Positions 1 through 6,757 of a DNA stretch of 20,663 nucleotides are shown piece after piece (the first letter of the stretch is position 1; the number at the start of each line of letters is the position of its first letter). A program made the position numbers and the translations under genes. The DNA is from Bryobacteraceae bacterium (GTDB taxonomy: Bacteria; Acidobacteriota; Terriglobia; Bryobacterales; Bryobacteraceae). The DNA lies in assembly GCA_030036985.1 (NCBI GenBank), contig JASHSD010000901.1:1-20663 (forward strand), written 5' to 3'. The notes under the pieces are model-generated. The model was not told the origin of the DNA and searched no databases. It was given only the letters and a program-made list of their open reading frames with translations.

Positions 1-65
1 GAAAGGCGGCGTAGGCGTCCAATTTATGAGCTTCGCATCCGCGTTTTGTCGGAGAATCGATTTGT

Positions 66-350
66 ATGATGATCAATCACGTTCATATTCGTGTGAAGCC
101 GGAGTCCGTGGACGCCTTCAAAGCGGCTTCAAAGGAGAACGCGCGCAACAGCGTGCTGGAGCCCGGTATCGCGGCGTTCGATGTTTTCCAGCAGACAGAC
201 GACCCGACCCGCTTCCTGCTGATCGAGATCTATCGCGAACCCGAAGCGCAGGCGCGCCACAGGGAGACGGCGCATTACGCCGCGTGGCGCGACGCCGTGG
301 CCGACATGATGGCGGAGCCGCGCAGCAGCGTCAAATATGCGGCCATTTGA
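66..350 (+). CDS. Antibiotic biosynthesis monooxygenase (ABM) domain protein, putative quinol monooxygenase-like
   Basis: A 94-residue protein that is a single ABM/dimeric alpha-beta barrel domain (YgiN/LsrG type). The sequence shows the usual pattern: an opening strand MINHVHIRVKP, a helix rich in A/K/E around residues 15-30, a strand ending in GIAAFDVFQ, the segment DDPTRFLLIEIYR, then the HRET-AHYAAWRD helix (about residues 64-76) and a final short strand. Family members are cofactor-free oxygenases or isomerases acting on small quinol-like or keto substrates; the substrate here cannot be told. The start could be Met1 or Met2 (ATGATG); a GGAG at 51-54 is compatible with either. The last 14 nt overlap the following dehydrogenase, so the two are probably co-translated. 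An aromatic or keto-acid pathway role is inference from that neighbour. Confidence 0.85.
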   Translation: MMINHVHIRVKPESVDAFKAASKENARNSVLEPGIAAFDVFQQTDDPTRFLLIEIYREPEAQARHRETAHYAAWRDAVADMMAEPRSSVKYAAI

Positions 351-1458
351 GTTTGCGACCGCGGGGCGCATTGTGTTCGGCGCGGGAACGTTCTCGCAGC
401 TGGAAGGGATTGCGGCGGGATTGGGTAAGAGGCCGCTGATCGTCACGGGCAAACGCGGCGCGGCGACCGCGGGGGCGAAGTTCACGGTTGCCGGCGAACC
501 CACCATCGATCTGATCCGCGAAGGCGCGCAGGCGTTTCGCGATTCGAACTGCGACATGGCGATCGCGATCGGCGGAGGCAGCGCCATCGATGCGGGCAAG
601 GCCATTGCGGCGGCTGCCGCGAATCCGGGCGACCTGCTCGAATACCTCGAAGTGATCGGCAAAGGCCGTCCGCTCGATTCGCCGCCGTATCCGTTTATCG
701 CAGTCCCCACCACGGCCGGGACGGGTTCCGAAGTCACGCGCAACGCGGTGCTGGGCTCGCCCGAGCATGGCGTGAAAGTGAGCCTGCGGAGTCCGCTGAT
801 GCTGCCGAGGGTTGCGATCGTCGATCCCGAACTCACCCGGACTCTGCCGCCTGACGTGACCGCGAGCACGGGACTCGACGCGTTGACGCAACTGCTCGAG
901 CCGTATGTTTCGACGCGGGCGAATCCCATGACGGACAACTTCTGTCTCGACGGCATCCGTCGAGCCGCGCCCGGTCTTTCGAGAGCGTACGCCGACGGGG
1001 ACGACGCGGAGGCGAGGACAAATATGTGCTGGGCCAGTCTGCTCGGCGGTCTTTCGCTGGCCAACGCGGGACTCGGCGTGGTGCATGGTTTCGCCGCGCC
1101 GATCGGAGGGATGTTCGCTGCGCCGCACGGCGCGGTCTGCGCGGCGATCCTGCCGGCGGGCATGCGCGCCAACATTCGCGCGCTGCGGCAACGCGAGCCG
1201 CGGAATCCCGCGCTGGATCGGTATGGCGCGATCGCGCGGCTGCTGACGGGAGTGTCCGACGCTACCGCGGAAGACGGGGTCGAATGGGTCGAGAGCCTTG
1301 CGAAGCAGATGGCGATTCCCCGGCTGGGGACTTACGGAATCGGCGATCGCGATCTTCCGGCGCTGGTCGAGAAGGCCGGACGCGCGAGCAGCATGAAGGC
1401 GAATCCGGTCCCGCTCACGCCGGCCGAATTGACGGCGGTGGTGGAGGGTTGTCTGTGA
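337..1458 (+). CDS. Iron-containing alcohol dehydrogenase / maleylacetate reductase family protein
   Basis: A 373-residue group III (Fe-ADH) dehydrogenase. Visible family signatures are the NAD(P)-binding motif GGGSAIDAGKAIA (79-91), PTTAGTGSEVT (124-134), DPELTRTLPP (163-172), GLDALT (179-184) and the histidine-bearing segment HGFAAPIGG...PHG (250-265). In the metal-dependent members four ligands (Asp, His, His, His) bind Fe or Zn. Here Asp181, His250 and His264 line up, but the residue four after the Asp is Gln185 rather than His, so metal dependence is uncertain; maleylacetate reductases, which need no metal, are related. The start overlaps the upstream ABM gene by 14 nt, suggesting one operon. 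The 3' end overlaps the convergent K+ channel gene by 44 bp. The likely role is NAD(P)H-linked reduction or oxidation of a small alcohol or keto acid. Confidence 0.88.
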   Translation: MRPFEFATAGRIVFGAGTFSQLEGIAAGLGKRPLIVTGKRGAATAGAKFTVAGEPTIDLIREGAQAFRDSNCDMAIAIGGGSAIDAGKAIAAAAANPGDLLEYLEVIGKGRPLDSPPYPFIAVPTTAGTGSEVTRNAVLGSPEHGVKVSLRSPLMLPRVAIVDPELTRTLPPDVTASTGLDALTQLLEPYVSTRANPMTDNFCLDGIRRAAPGLSRAYADGDDAEARTNMCWASLLGGLSLANAGLGVVHGFAAPIGGMFAAPHGAVCAAILPAGMRANIRALRQREPRNPALDRYGAIARLLTGVSDATAEDGVEWVESLAKQMAIPRLGTYGIGDRDLPALVEKAGRASSMKANPVPLTPAELTAVVEGCL

Positions 1459-2362
1459 CGTGGTTGCCGACCTTGTTCACGTTCAACTGCAGCTTGCCGT
1501 GCTCATCGACGCCGAAACCGGGCGTGAAGCGGCCGCCCCACACCAGTTCACTGTAGCTGTATGAGAAGCGCTGGTGCACCGTCTGGCCGAAGGTTTCGTC
1601 CCACGCCTTGATCAGCACAAGGAACTCGGCCTGAAGCGCTTCGAGGTCGGCCGCCGTTTTGCCGCGCAACGGACTCTCGTCGTCGATGGGATGTACGATG
1701 GTCCACATCAGCGGGAACATCATGATTCTTTCGCGCTCGAGTTTGAGGATCTTGAATTCGCGCCGAAATCCGCCGTCGGAGCGATCGACGGTCATCAGCA
1801 TCAGAGTCGCCGCGGGTTCGATCAGCGTGTTGGCGCGGCGGTTGACGAGGCGAAACTGAAAACTCCAGCCGTCCTGATAGCGCGAGATCAGCGCGTTTTC
1901 GCTGAATCCGATGCGCGCCGAGGGCTTCGAAACGCGTCCGAAGAGGAGGCCGGTGGCGACGGCGATGCCCATGATTCCGGAGAGCGCCTCGAAGGCTGCG
2001 AGGGTGTTGGCGCCGACGTTGTGCGGCGCCACCACACCGAAACCCACGGTCGTCAGCGTCTGCGAACTGAAAAAGAGACACTGCAGGAAATGGCCGTAGC
2101 CGGCCGCCTCCGAGCCTTCCAGTGCGTTCGGCCCCAGCGCGTAATAGAGGCCCGCGAACATGAAATTCACCAGCACGTAAGTCAGCAGTATCCATCCGAA
2201 GAAGGCCGTCCAGGGAATGCTCACCAGATGCAGGTAGGGATGGACGTCGCGCCAGTTGGAGCCCCGCCGCGCCACATTGAAGGTGCCGTCGGGATTGATG
2301 ATGCGGCGGAGGGGTCCGTCGTATTTTTGGGTCAGGCCGGGATCGAATGGGGGCTTCTGCAT
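1415..2362 (-). CDS. Inward-rectifier potassium channel, KirBac type
   Basis: A 315-residue protein with the prokaryotic Kir layout: an N-terminal amphipathic slide region (about 36-50), a first membrane helix (about 52-75), pore helix plus selectivity filter TTVGFG (104-109), a second membrane helix (about 121-142, ending GLLFGRVSKPSARI), then a C-terminal immunoglobulin-like cytoplasmic domain (about 148-300). The filter reads TVGFG where canonical K+ channels usually have TVGYG. The cytoplasmic motif RFQ/FRLVNRR, matched here by FQFRLVNRRAN (169-178), is characteristic of Kir channels. The protein passes K+ across the inner membrane. No Shine-Dalgarno is visible; a TACACT box lies 6 nt before the ATG, so a leaderless mRNA is possible. 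The gene is divergent from the transglutaminase at 2605 and converges with 44 bp overlap on the dehydrogenase. Confidence 0.93.
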   Translation of the reverse strand: MQKPPFDPGLTQKYDGPLRRIINPDGTFNVARRGSNWRDVHPYLHLVSIPWTAFFGWILLTYVLVNFMFAGLYYALGPNALEGSEAAGYGHFLQCLFFSSQTLTTVGFGVVAPHNVGANTLAAFEALSGIMGIAVATGLLFGRVSKPSARIGFSENALISRYQDGWSFQFRLVNRRANTLIEPAATLMLMTVDRSDGGFRREFKILKLERERIMMFPLMWTIVHPIDDESPLRGKTAADLEALQAEFLVLIKAWDETFGQTVHQRFSYSYSELVWGGRFTPGFGVDEHGKLQLNVNKVGNHVTDNPPPPPSIRPA

Positions 2363-2368
2363 AGGTCG

Positions 2369-2383
2369 AGTGTAACCGTGTCT
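2369..2383 (-). promoter_or_regulatory. Promoter-like box of the K+ channel gene (leaderless type)
   Basis: On the minus strand this reads AGACACGGTTACACT, with TACACT as a -10-like hexamer (2369-2374) and only 6 nt (2363-2368) to the ATG. The same 15-mer with one change occurs before the divergent gene at 2583-2597. No convincing -35 box is seen 16-18 nt upstream. Function is inferred from position and repetition. Confidence 0.45.
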
Positions 2384-2405
2384 AAACAGAATCTCCCGAA
2401 ACTTT

Positions 2406-2536
2406 TTGTGGGGTCAGGCCTTCGGGCCTGCGGCCGGGCTTCTGCCCGGCCCGAGAGCGATCATAACCCTCGGATTTGCGTGACACCAGCCCACCCGGAA
2501 GGGCGGCCTGGCAGCGCTGAAGCGCCAACCCCACAA
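2406..2536 (+). repeat. Dispersed repeat A, copy 1 (MITE-like, 131 bp, terminal inverted repeats)
   Basis: The left end TTGTGGGGT (2406-2414) is the exact reverse complement of the right end ACCCCACAA (2528-2536); with flanks the match extends to 11 of 12 (2403-2414 against 2528-2539). Inside are hairpin-forming segments CAGGCCTTCGGGCCTG and GCCGGGCTTCTGCCCGGC. A second copy of identical length lies at 9106-9236 in the same orientation, almost identical over the first 75 or so bases. It has no coding capacity of its own, so it resembles a non-autonomous mobile element or a REP-like structured element. It sits between the divergent K+ channel and transglutaminase genes. Confidence 0.85.
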
Positions 2537-2539
2537 TAA

Positions 2540-2568
2540 GCTGGAAATCTACGTAGTATTGGGTTACC
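2540..2568 (+). repeat. Flanking motif C, copy 1
   Basis: A 29-bp stretch directly after repeat A copy 1 that matches 9392-9421 at 25 positions (shared blocks GCTGGAAA, CTACGT, ATTGGGTT). It contains the 8-bp palindrome CTACGTAG (2549-2556). At the second locus the same motif is separated from repeat A by repeat B. It may be the distal part of repeat A or a common target sequence. Confidence 0.6.
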
Positions 2569-2611
2569 TGCCCTACCCGGGCAGACACGGCTACACTGGA
2601 AGCAGTGTCTG
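2568..2611 (+). promoter_or_regulatory. Structured promoter/start region of the transglutaminase gene
   Basis: Three overlapping inverted repeats lie here: CTGCCC-TACCC-GGGCAG (2568-2584), CAGACAC...GTGTCTG (2582-2611) and ACACTG-GAAG-CAGTGT (2593-2608), the last two covering the GTG start at 2605. The 15-mer AGACACGGCTACACT (2583-2597) matches the box in front of the divergent K+ channel gene at 14 of 15 positions, and its TACACT lies 7 nt before the GTG. This fits a leaderless promoter overlapped by operator- or hairpin-like symmetry. The function is inferred. Confidence 0.45.
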
Positions 2612-4668
2612 TCGAGCGCTTCTTTCAGTTTTCGCTGCTCGGCCTCATCGCCAGCGGGTACTTGGCGCTGGCGGGCACGGGGTACCTCGACCATTTCACG
2701 CTGTTCCTGACTCTCGCCGGACTGCTGGTGCGCGCAGCTGTGGTCGCGGGGTTGGTGCAGTTCGAAATTCCGACGCGCGCCGTCTCGACCGTGGCGCTGG
2801 CTTATGTTGCGTTCTTCCCCATCGATCTGTATTTCCTTTCGCACAATTTCCTGCTGACCACCGTTCATGGCGTTTGCTTTCTGGCGATCCTGAAGATCCT
2901 TACTGGGCGTTCGAACCGCGACTACGCCTACATCGGGGTGATTTCGTTTATCGAACTGATCGCCGCGGCGATGCTCTCGACGCAGGCGGGTTTCTTTGCA
3001 TGTCTCGCGCTTTATGTGGTCTTCGCGATCGCGGCGTTCACCAGCGCGGAGATCCGGCGCGGCATCGAGCGCAACAGTCAGATGATCGCTCCCGCGCGCG
3101 GGCGGATCGCGTGGCCCCTCGCGACTGTGGCCGTGGCATCCACCTGCGGCATTCTGGTGATCACGGCGGCGATCTTTTTCGTAGCGCCGCGCACCGCGCG
3201 CATGGCTTCGATGTTGTTCCCCGGGCCGCGTCTGACGGGCTTCTCGAACGTGGTTGACTTAGGCGGGTTCGGCAGGATCAGCCGGGACGATCGTCCTGTG
3301 ATGCATATTCTGCCGTATTCGCGGTCATTTCCGGCGGACGCGAAATGGCGCGGCGCGGCATTGAGCCGGTTCGACGGCACGAAATGGACGGAGCCGCTGC
3401 CGCTCGGGCGTCCCATGGGACGTCCCATTGCAACGGTGAACGGACTAGCCGAGGTTGCCGACGAATTCCAGCGTTCGCGGCGCGATGGGCGGCGCATGAT
3501 CTATCGCGTGGATCTGCAGAATTCGGGCACCGGCGCGTTGTTCATCGCGGGTATTCCGGAATACATCAACATTGATGCGCGGAATCTGGCGATCATGCCG
3601 GGCGGCGCGTTCCGTGTGTTCGGACCTTTTCGCGAAAACCTGCGCTATGAGGTCTCGGCGTATGCGGGCCCCCCGCTGGCCGAACCCTTGCCGCCGAGCG
3701 AGCGGAAGCGCGATCTGGATCTCCCGCCCATCAATATTCGGATTTATGAGCTGGCGCGGAGATGGGCCGGGGACGGTTCGCCGATGGAGCGGGCGCTTCG
3801 CATACAAACCCATCTGCAGCGCGATTTCAAGTATTCGCTCGACGGGCCGGAGAAGCCAATGCGCGATCCGCTCTCGGATTTTCTCTTCGTGCGCAGGGAA
3901 GGCTATTGCGAGTATTTCGCCTCGGCCATGGCCGTGATGCTGCGAACGCTGGGCATTCCGTCGCGCGTGGCCACGGGCTTTCAGACCGGATATTTCAACG
4001 AGGTCTCGGGGCTGTATGTGGTGCGGGCGTCCGATGCACATGCGTGGGTGGAGGCGTGGATTGAAGGTGCGGGATGGACCACGTTCGATCCGACGCCGCC
4101 CGGGAGCGCGCTAAGCCGGACGGCGGCCTTGTTCTCGCGGCTCAACATGTATCTGGATGCGGCCGATCATACGTGGCATGAGTGGGTGGTGTCGTACGAT
4201 CTGGGACACCAGATCGCGATGGCCGCGCAGTTCGATGCGCTGGTGCGAGGGTTGCGTTGGCGAGGCGGGGCTTCGGGACCTTCGTGGTCCGCGCAAATCA
4301 TGGCTCTCGCGCGGGCGTGGGGAGTTTGGTGGCTCGCGGGAATTGCGATTTTGGCCGCGGCATATTTCTTCGGTCCGTCGCGTCTGGCCGCCTGGCGCGC
4401 GAAGTTGCGGCTGCGCCGAATTGCGCGCGCGGGCGGATCGAAGGCGGACGCGGGAATCCTCTACGAACGGATGCTCGCGGTGCTGGCGCGCCGCGGATTC
4501 GAGAAGCCGGCATGGTTCACGCCGACGGAATTTGCGCGGCATCTGCCGGCGGAAGAGAATCCTCGCGTGACGGAGTTCACGCAGGTCTATAATTCGATCC
4601 GTTTCGGCGGCGAGGTCGCGGCGACGGCGCGGCTGGCGCGCATGCTTCAGGAATTCGAATCGAGATAG
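2605..4668 (+). CDS. TgpA-like membrane transglutaminase (DUF3488 + transglutaminase-like + DUF4129)
   Basis: A 687-residue inner-membrane protein. The N-terminal 195 residues hold several hydrophobic helices (about 9-24, 31-50, 58-78, 81-100, 108-145, 169-193), as in the TgpA_N/DUF3488 region. A soluble extracytoplasmic part follows, with the transglutaminase core at about 375-500: Cys435 in REGYCEYF, His479 in SDAHAWVE and Asp495 in WTTFDPTPP form the expected catalytic triad. A last membrane helix (about 571-590) and a DUF4129-like C-terminal domain (about 620-687) complete the architecture. Characterised relatives such as Pseudomonas TgpA act in the periplasm; the substrate is not known from sequence. 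The start is GTG; a TAG at 2554 limits upstream extension and no spaced Shine-Dalgarno is seen. The 3' end overlaps the convergent lyase gene by 22 bp. TgpA genes often follow a MoxR ATPase and a DUF58 protein, but neither is present here. Confidence 0.92.
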   Translation: MSVERFFQFSLLGLIASGYLALAGTGYLDHFTLFLTLAGLLVRAAVVAGLVQFEIPTRAVSTVALAYVAFFPIDLYFLSHNFLLTTVHGVCFLAILKILTGRSNRDYAYIGVISFIELIAAAMLSTQAGFFACLALYVVFAIAAFTSAEIRRGIERNSQMIAPARGRIAWPLATVAVASTCGILVITAAIFFVAPRTARMASMLFPGPRLTGFSNVVDLGGFGRISRDDRPVMHILPYSRSFPADAKWRGAALSRFDGTKWTEPLPLGRPMGRPIATVNGLAEVADEFQRSRRDGRRMIYRVDLQNSGTGALFIAGIPEYINIDARNLAIMPGGAFRVFGPFRENLRYEVSAYAGPPLAEPLPPSERKRDLDLPPINIRIYELARRWAGDGSPMERALRIQTHLQRDFKYSLDGPEKPMRDPLSDFLFVRREGYCEYFASAMAVMLRTLGIPSRVATGFQTGYFNEVSGLYVVRASDAHAWVEAWIEGAGWTTFDPTPPGSALSRTAALFSRLNMYLDAADHTWHEWVVSYDLGHQIAMAAQFDALVRGLRWRGGASGPSWSAQIMALARAWGVWWLAGIAILAAAYFFGPSRLAAWRAKLRLRRIARAGGSKADAGILYERMLAVLARRGFEKPAWFTPTEFARHLPAEENPRVTEFTQVYNSIRFGGEVAATARLARMLQEFESR

Positions 4669-5417
4669 CGGAGAATCGCTTCGGCACGGGCGACGACGGG
4701 CCGGTCGATCATTTCGCCATGGAGCGAGATGGCCTCGCCGTTGGTTTTGGAGACGGCGTCGATGACGCGTTTCGCCCACGCGTATTCCTCGGCGGTGGGG
4801 CCGAAACAGTTGTTCACCGTCGCGATCTGCTTCGGATGAATGCAGAGCTTTCCGCCGAAGCCGAGACGGCGCGCGCGCACGGCGTCGGCGCGAACAAGGT
4901 CCGGCGTGTTGAATGCGGTGGTGATGCCGTCGACGGGCGGATCGAGTGCGGCGATGCGCGAGACCAGCACAAGTTGCGAACGGAAGTAGAGGAGTTCCTC
5001 GCCTTCGCCGTGAATGCCGAGATCGACCTGGAAATCGATGGAGCCGAACATCAGGCGGCGGACGTTCGGGGCATGCGCAATGGCGGTGAGGTTCCAGAAT
5101 CCGCGTGCGGTTTCGATGATTGGGAGGATGTTGGTGTGGCCGATTGCCATGATGTCTTCGACGCGTTCGGCTTTGGGTAAGACTACTCCGGCGACTCCGG
5201 GGTGGGAGCAGAGGCCGATGTCGTCGCTGATCCGAACCAGAACCGGATGTTCGGGCGAGAGCCATGAGGCGACGGCGGCACGTGCGGCGGGGCGTTCGGC
5301 GGGCGGAACGGCATCTTCGAGATCGACGATCACAGCATCGGCTCCGGAGGCGCAGGCTTTGGCGAAACGCTCGGGACGATTGCCGGGAACGAAGAGATAG
5401 GAGCGCGGCGCGGTCAT
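4647..5417 (-). CDS. HpcH/HpaI aldolase / CitE-like CoA-ester lyase
   Basis: A 256-residue protein of the CitE/malyl-CoA lyase family. It opens with RSYLFVPGNRPERFAKA (5-21) and continues with GADAVIVDLEDAVPP (29-43); the Asp/Glu pair in DLEDAV and a downstream acidic residue bind Mg2+ in this family. IHPKQI near the C-terminal third is also typical. Such enzymes cleave 3-hydroxy-3-carboxyacyl-CoA esters, for example citramalyl-CoA to acetyl-CoA and pyruvate, or malyl-CoA. The start was set at 5417 because its ATG overlaps the TGA of the upstream MmgE/PrpD gene (ATGA), giving translational coupling; the open frame further upstream is only an out-of-frame reading of that gene. It is the last gene of the operon. 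The exact acyl-CoA substrate is not determined. Confidence 0.88.
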   Translation of the reverse strand: MTAPRSYLFVPGNRPERFAKACASGADAVIVDLEDAVPPAERPAARAAVASWLSPEHPVLVRISDDIGLCSHPGVAGVVLPKAERVEDIMAIGHTNILPIIETARGFWNLTAIAHAPNVRRLMFGSIDFQVDLGIHGEGEELLYFRSQLVLVSRIAALDPPVDGITTAFNTPDLVRADAVRARRLGFGGKLCIHPKQIATVNNCFGPTAEEYAWAKRVIDAVSKTNGEAISLHGEMIDRPVVARAEAILRYLDSNS

Positions 5418-6757
5418 GGAAGGAAGATTCCGATTTTTTCGGCGCGGGTCAGTTCGCGAATTTTCGCGAATACCGAATGCATTTCTTCTGGCGTAGCGGC
5501 CCCGGTGAAGTCGGCCAGGCGCAGGGCCTTTTCTTCCAGTTCGGCGCGGGTGAGCGTGTTGCCGGGATCGCCGCGCGGTTCGTCCACACGGCCTTGGAAG
5601 ATGCGCCCATCGATAGTTTCGACCGTAACCTTGCCGATCCATCGGACCGGATAGGCGCGATCGACTTCGGGATCGAGAGCCATGGCGACCTTTTCGCGAA
5701 AGGCATCCACGCGCGGATCTCGGTAGTGCTCCTCGAACTCTTTGAGGCCGGCGCGATGGAAAGCCGCGATGAGTCCCAACACTGCGCCCATGGAGAATTT
5801 CGCCTGATGGACCGTTTGTGGGATATCGACAGGTCCGAGAACATCGATGGCGCCCTGATGCACGTGGGCAGTGACGTGGGCGATTGACTCCGGCACCAGG
5901 TTGTGAGCAGCGATCACCTGCAGCAGAGCGTCTGCGGCGGGATGCGTGTGGCGACAGCAGGCGTGGTATTTGAACGATGTTTCGAGAAGCGCCCAGCGCT
6001 CGCCGAGGCGGTCGGTCAACTTGGCGGGATCGGCGTCGGTGGACATGCCGGTGGCCATGCCCTGCGGGCCTTCGAGGATGTGCTTCGCTCCGGTGAATCC
6101 GGATTTCGCAAGGTACGCCGAGAACAGGCCATCCGCCGCGGCTTTCGCCGTGTGCAGTTGCTTGGAGTCGGCGGCGTCGCGCAGAAATTCCCAAAGGCCG
6201 GCGGCTTGCGTGCCGGCGGAGCCGAACGCATTGAGCATCTGCGCGGGATCGAGACGCAGCAGATTGCCTGTGGCAGCGGCGGCGGCGAGTGTGCCGGCGG
6301 TTCCGGTCGTGTGAAACACCTTGTAATGCGAACGCCCAAGAAATTCGCCGACGCGGATACCCGTTTCATAGCCGGCGACGGCCGCGGTCAGGAGATCCCG
6401 CCCCGATCTTCCGAGGGCCTGCGCGACCGCCAGCACCGGCGGAAATACAACGGTGCCGGGATGAAAGACCGAACCGTTGTGGACATCGTCCTGTTCGGCG
6501 AAATGCGAGGCGGCGGCGTTGACGAGCGCTGCGAAATACGGGGTGGCGCCGCGGCGCGAAGTGAGGATTTCGGACGGGCCAGCGGATGGTCCCATGCTCT
6601 GCGTGAAGCATTCCATGGCTTCGACGGGGCGAGCGTTTTTGCCGGCCAGCGCCGAGCCGAACCAATCCAGAAACAGCTCTTCCGCGCGCTGGATCACAGG
6701 CTGCGGAATATCTTCGAAACGCAGGTTTGCGGCGAATGCGGCGAGAATTTCCGTCAT
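5414..6757 (-). CDS. MmgE/PrpD family protein (2-methylcitrate dehydratase / cis-aconitate decarboxylase family)
   Basis: A 447-residue protein, the usual family length. Conserved features: DWFGSALAG near 31-39, the acidic/histidine motif EQDDVHNG...FHPGT (88-102), FHTTGTAGTLAAAAA (148-162), DSKQLHTAKAAADG (197-210) and FKYHACCRHTHPAAD (262-276). These match the segments that carry active-site Asp, His and Lys residues in PrpD and IRG1-type enzymes. Family activities include 2-methylcitrate dehydration, cis-aconitate decarboxylation to itaconate and iminodisuccinate epimerisation; assignment among them is not possible by eye. The ATG at 6757 overlaps the TGA of the CoA-transferase (ATGA), and its own stop overlaps the next start in the same way. 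In context it probably hydrates, dehydrates or decarboxylates an intermediate of an acyl-CoA pathway. Confidence 0.9.
   Translation of the reverse strand: MTEILAAFAANLRFEDIPQPVIQRAEELFLDWFGSALAGKNARPVEAMECFTQSMGPSAGPSEILTSRRGATPYFAALVNAAASHFAEQDDVHNGSVFHPGTVVFPPVLAVAQALGRSGRDLLTAAVAGYETGIRVGEFLGRSHYKVFHTTGTAGTLAAAAATGNLLRLDPAQMLNAFGSAGTQAAGLWEFLRDAADSKQLHTAKAAADGLFSAYLAKSGFTGAKHILEGPQGMATGMSTDADPAKLTDRLGERWALLETSFKYHACCRHTHPAADALLQVIAAHNLVPESIAHVTAHVHQGAIDVLGPVDIPQTVHQAKFSMGAVLGLIAAFHRAGLKEFEEHYRDPRVDAFREKVAMALDPEVDRAYPVRWIGKVTVETIDGRIFQGRVDEPRGDPGNTLTRAELEEKALRLADFTGAATPEEMHSVFAKIRELTRAEKIGIFLP

Noticed and set aside
129..1191. Long minus-strand open frames (348 and 286 aa) over the ABM and dehydrogenase genes
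   Set aside because: They are antisense shadows of two genes with clear family motifs; their own sequences are Arg/Ser/Pro-rich with no domain.
4111..5265. 384-aa minus-strand frame across the transglutaminase end and the lyase
   Set aside because: It is the wrong frame of the CitE-like lyase and antisense to the transglutaminase; composition is Arg/His-rich and motif-free.
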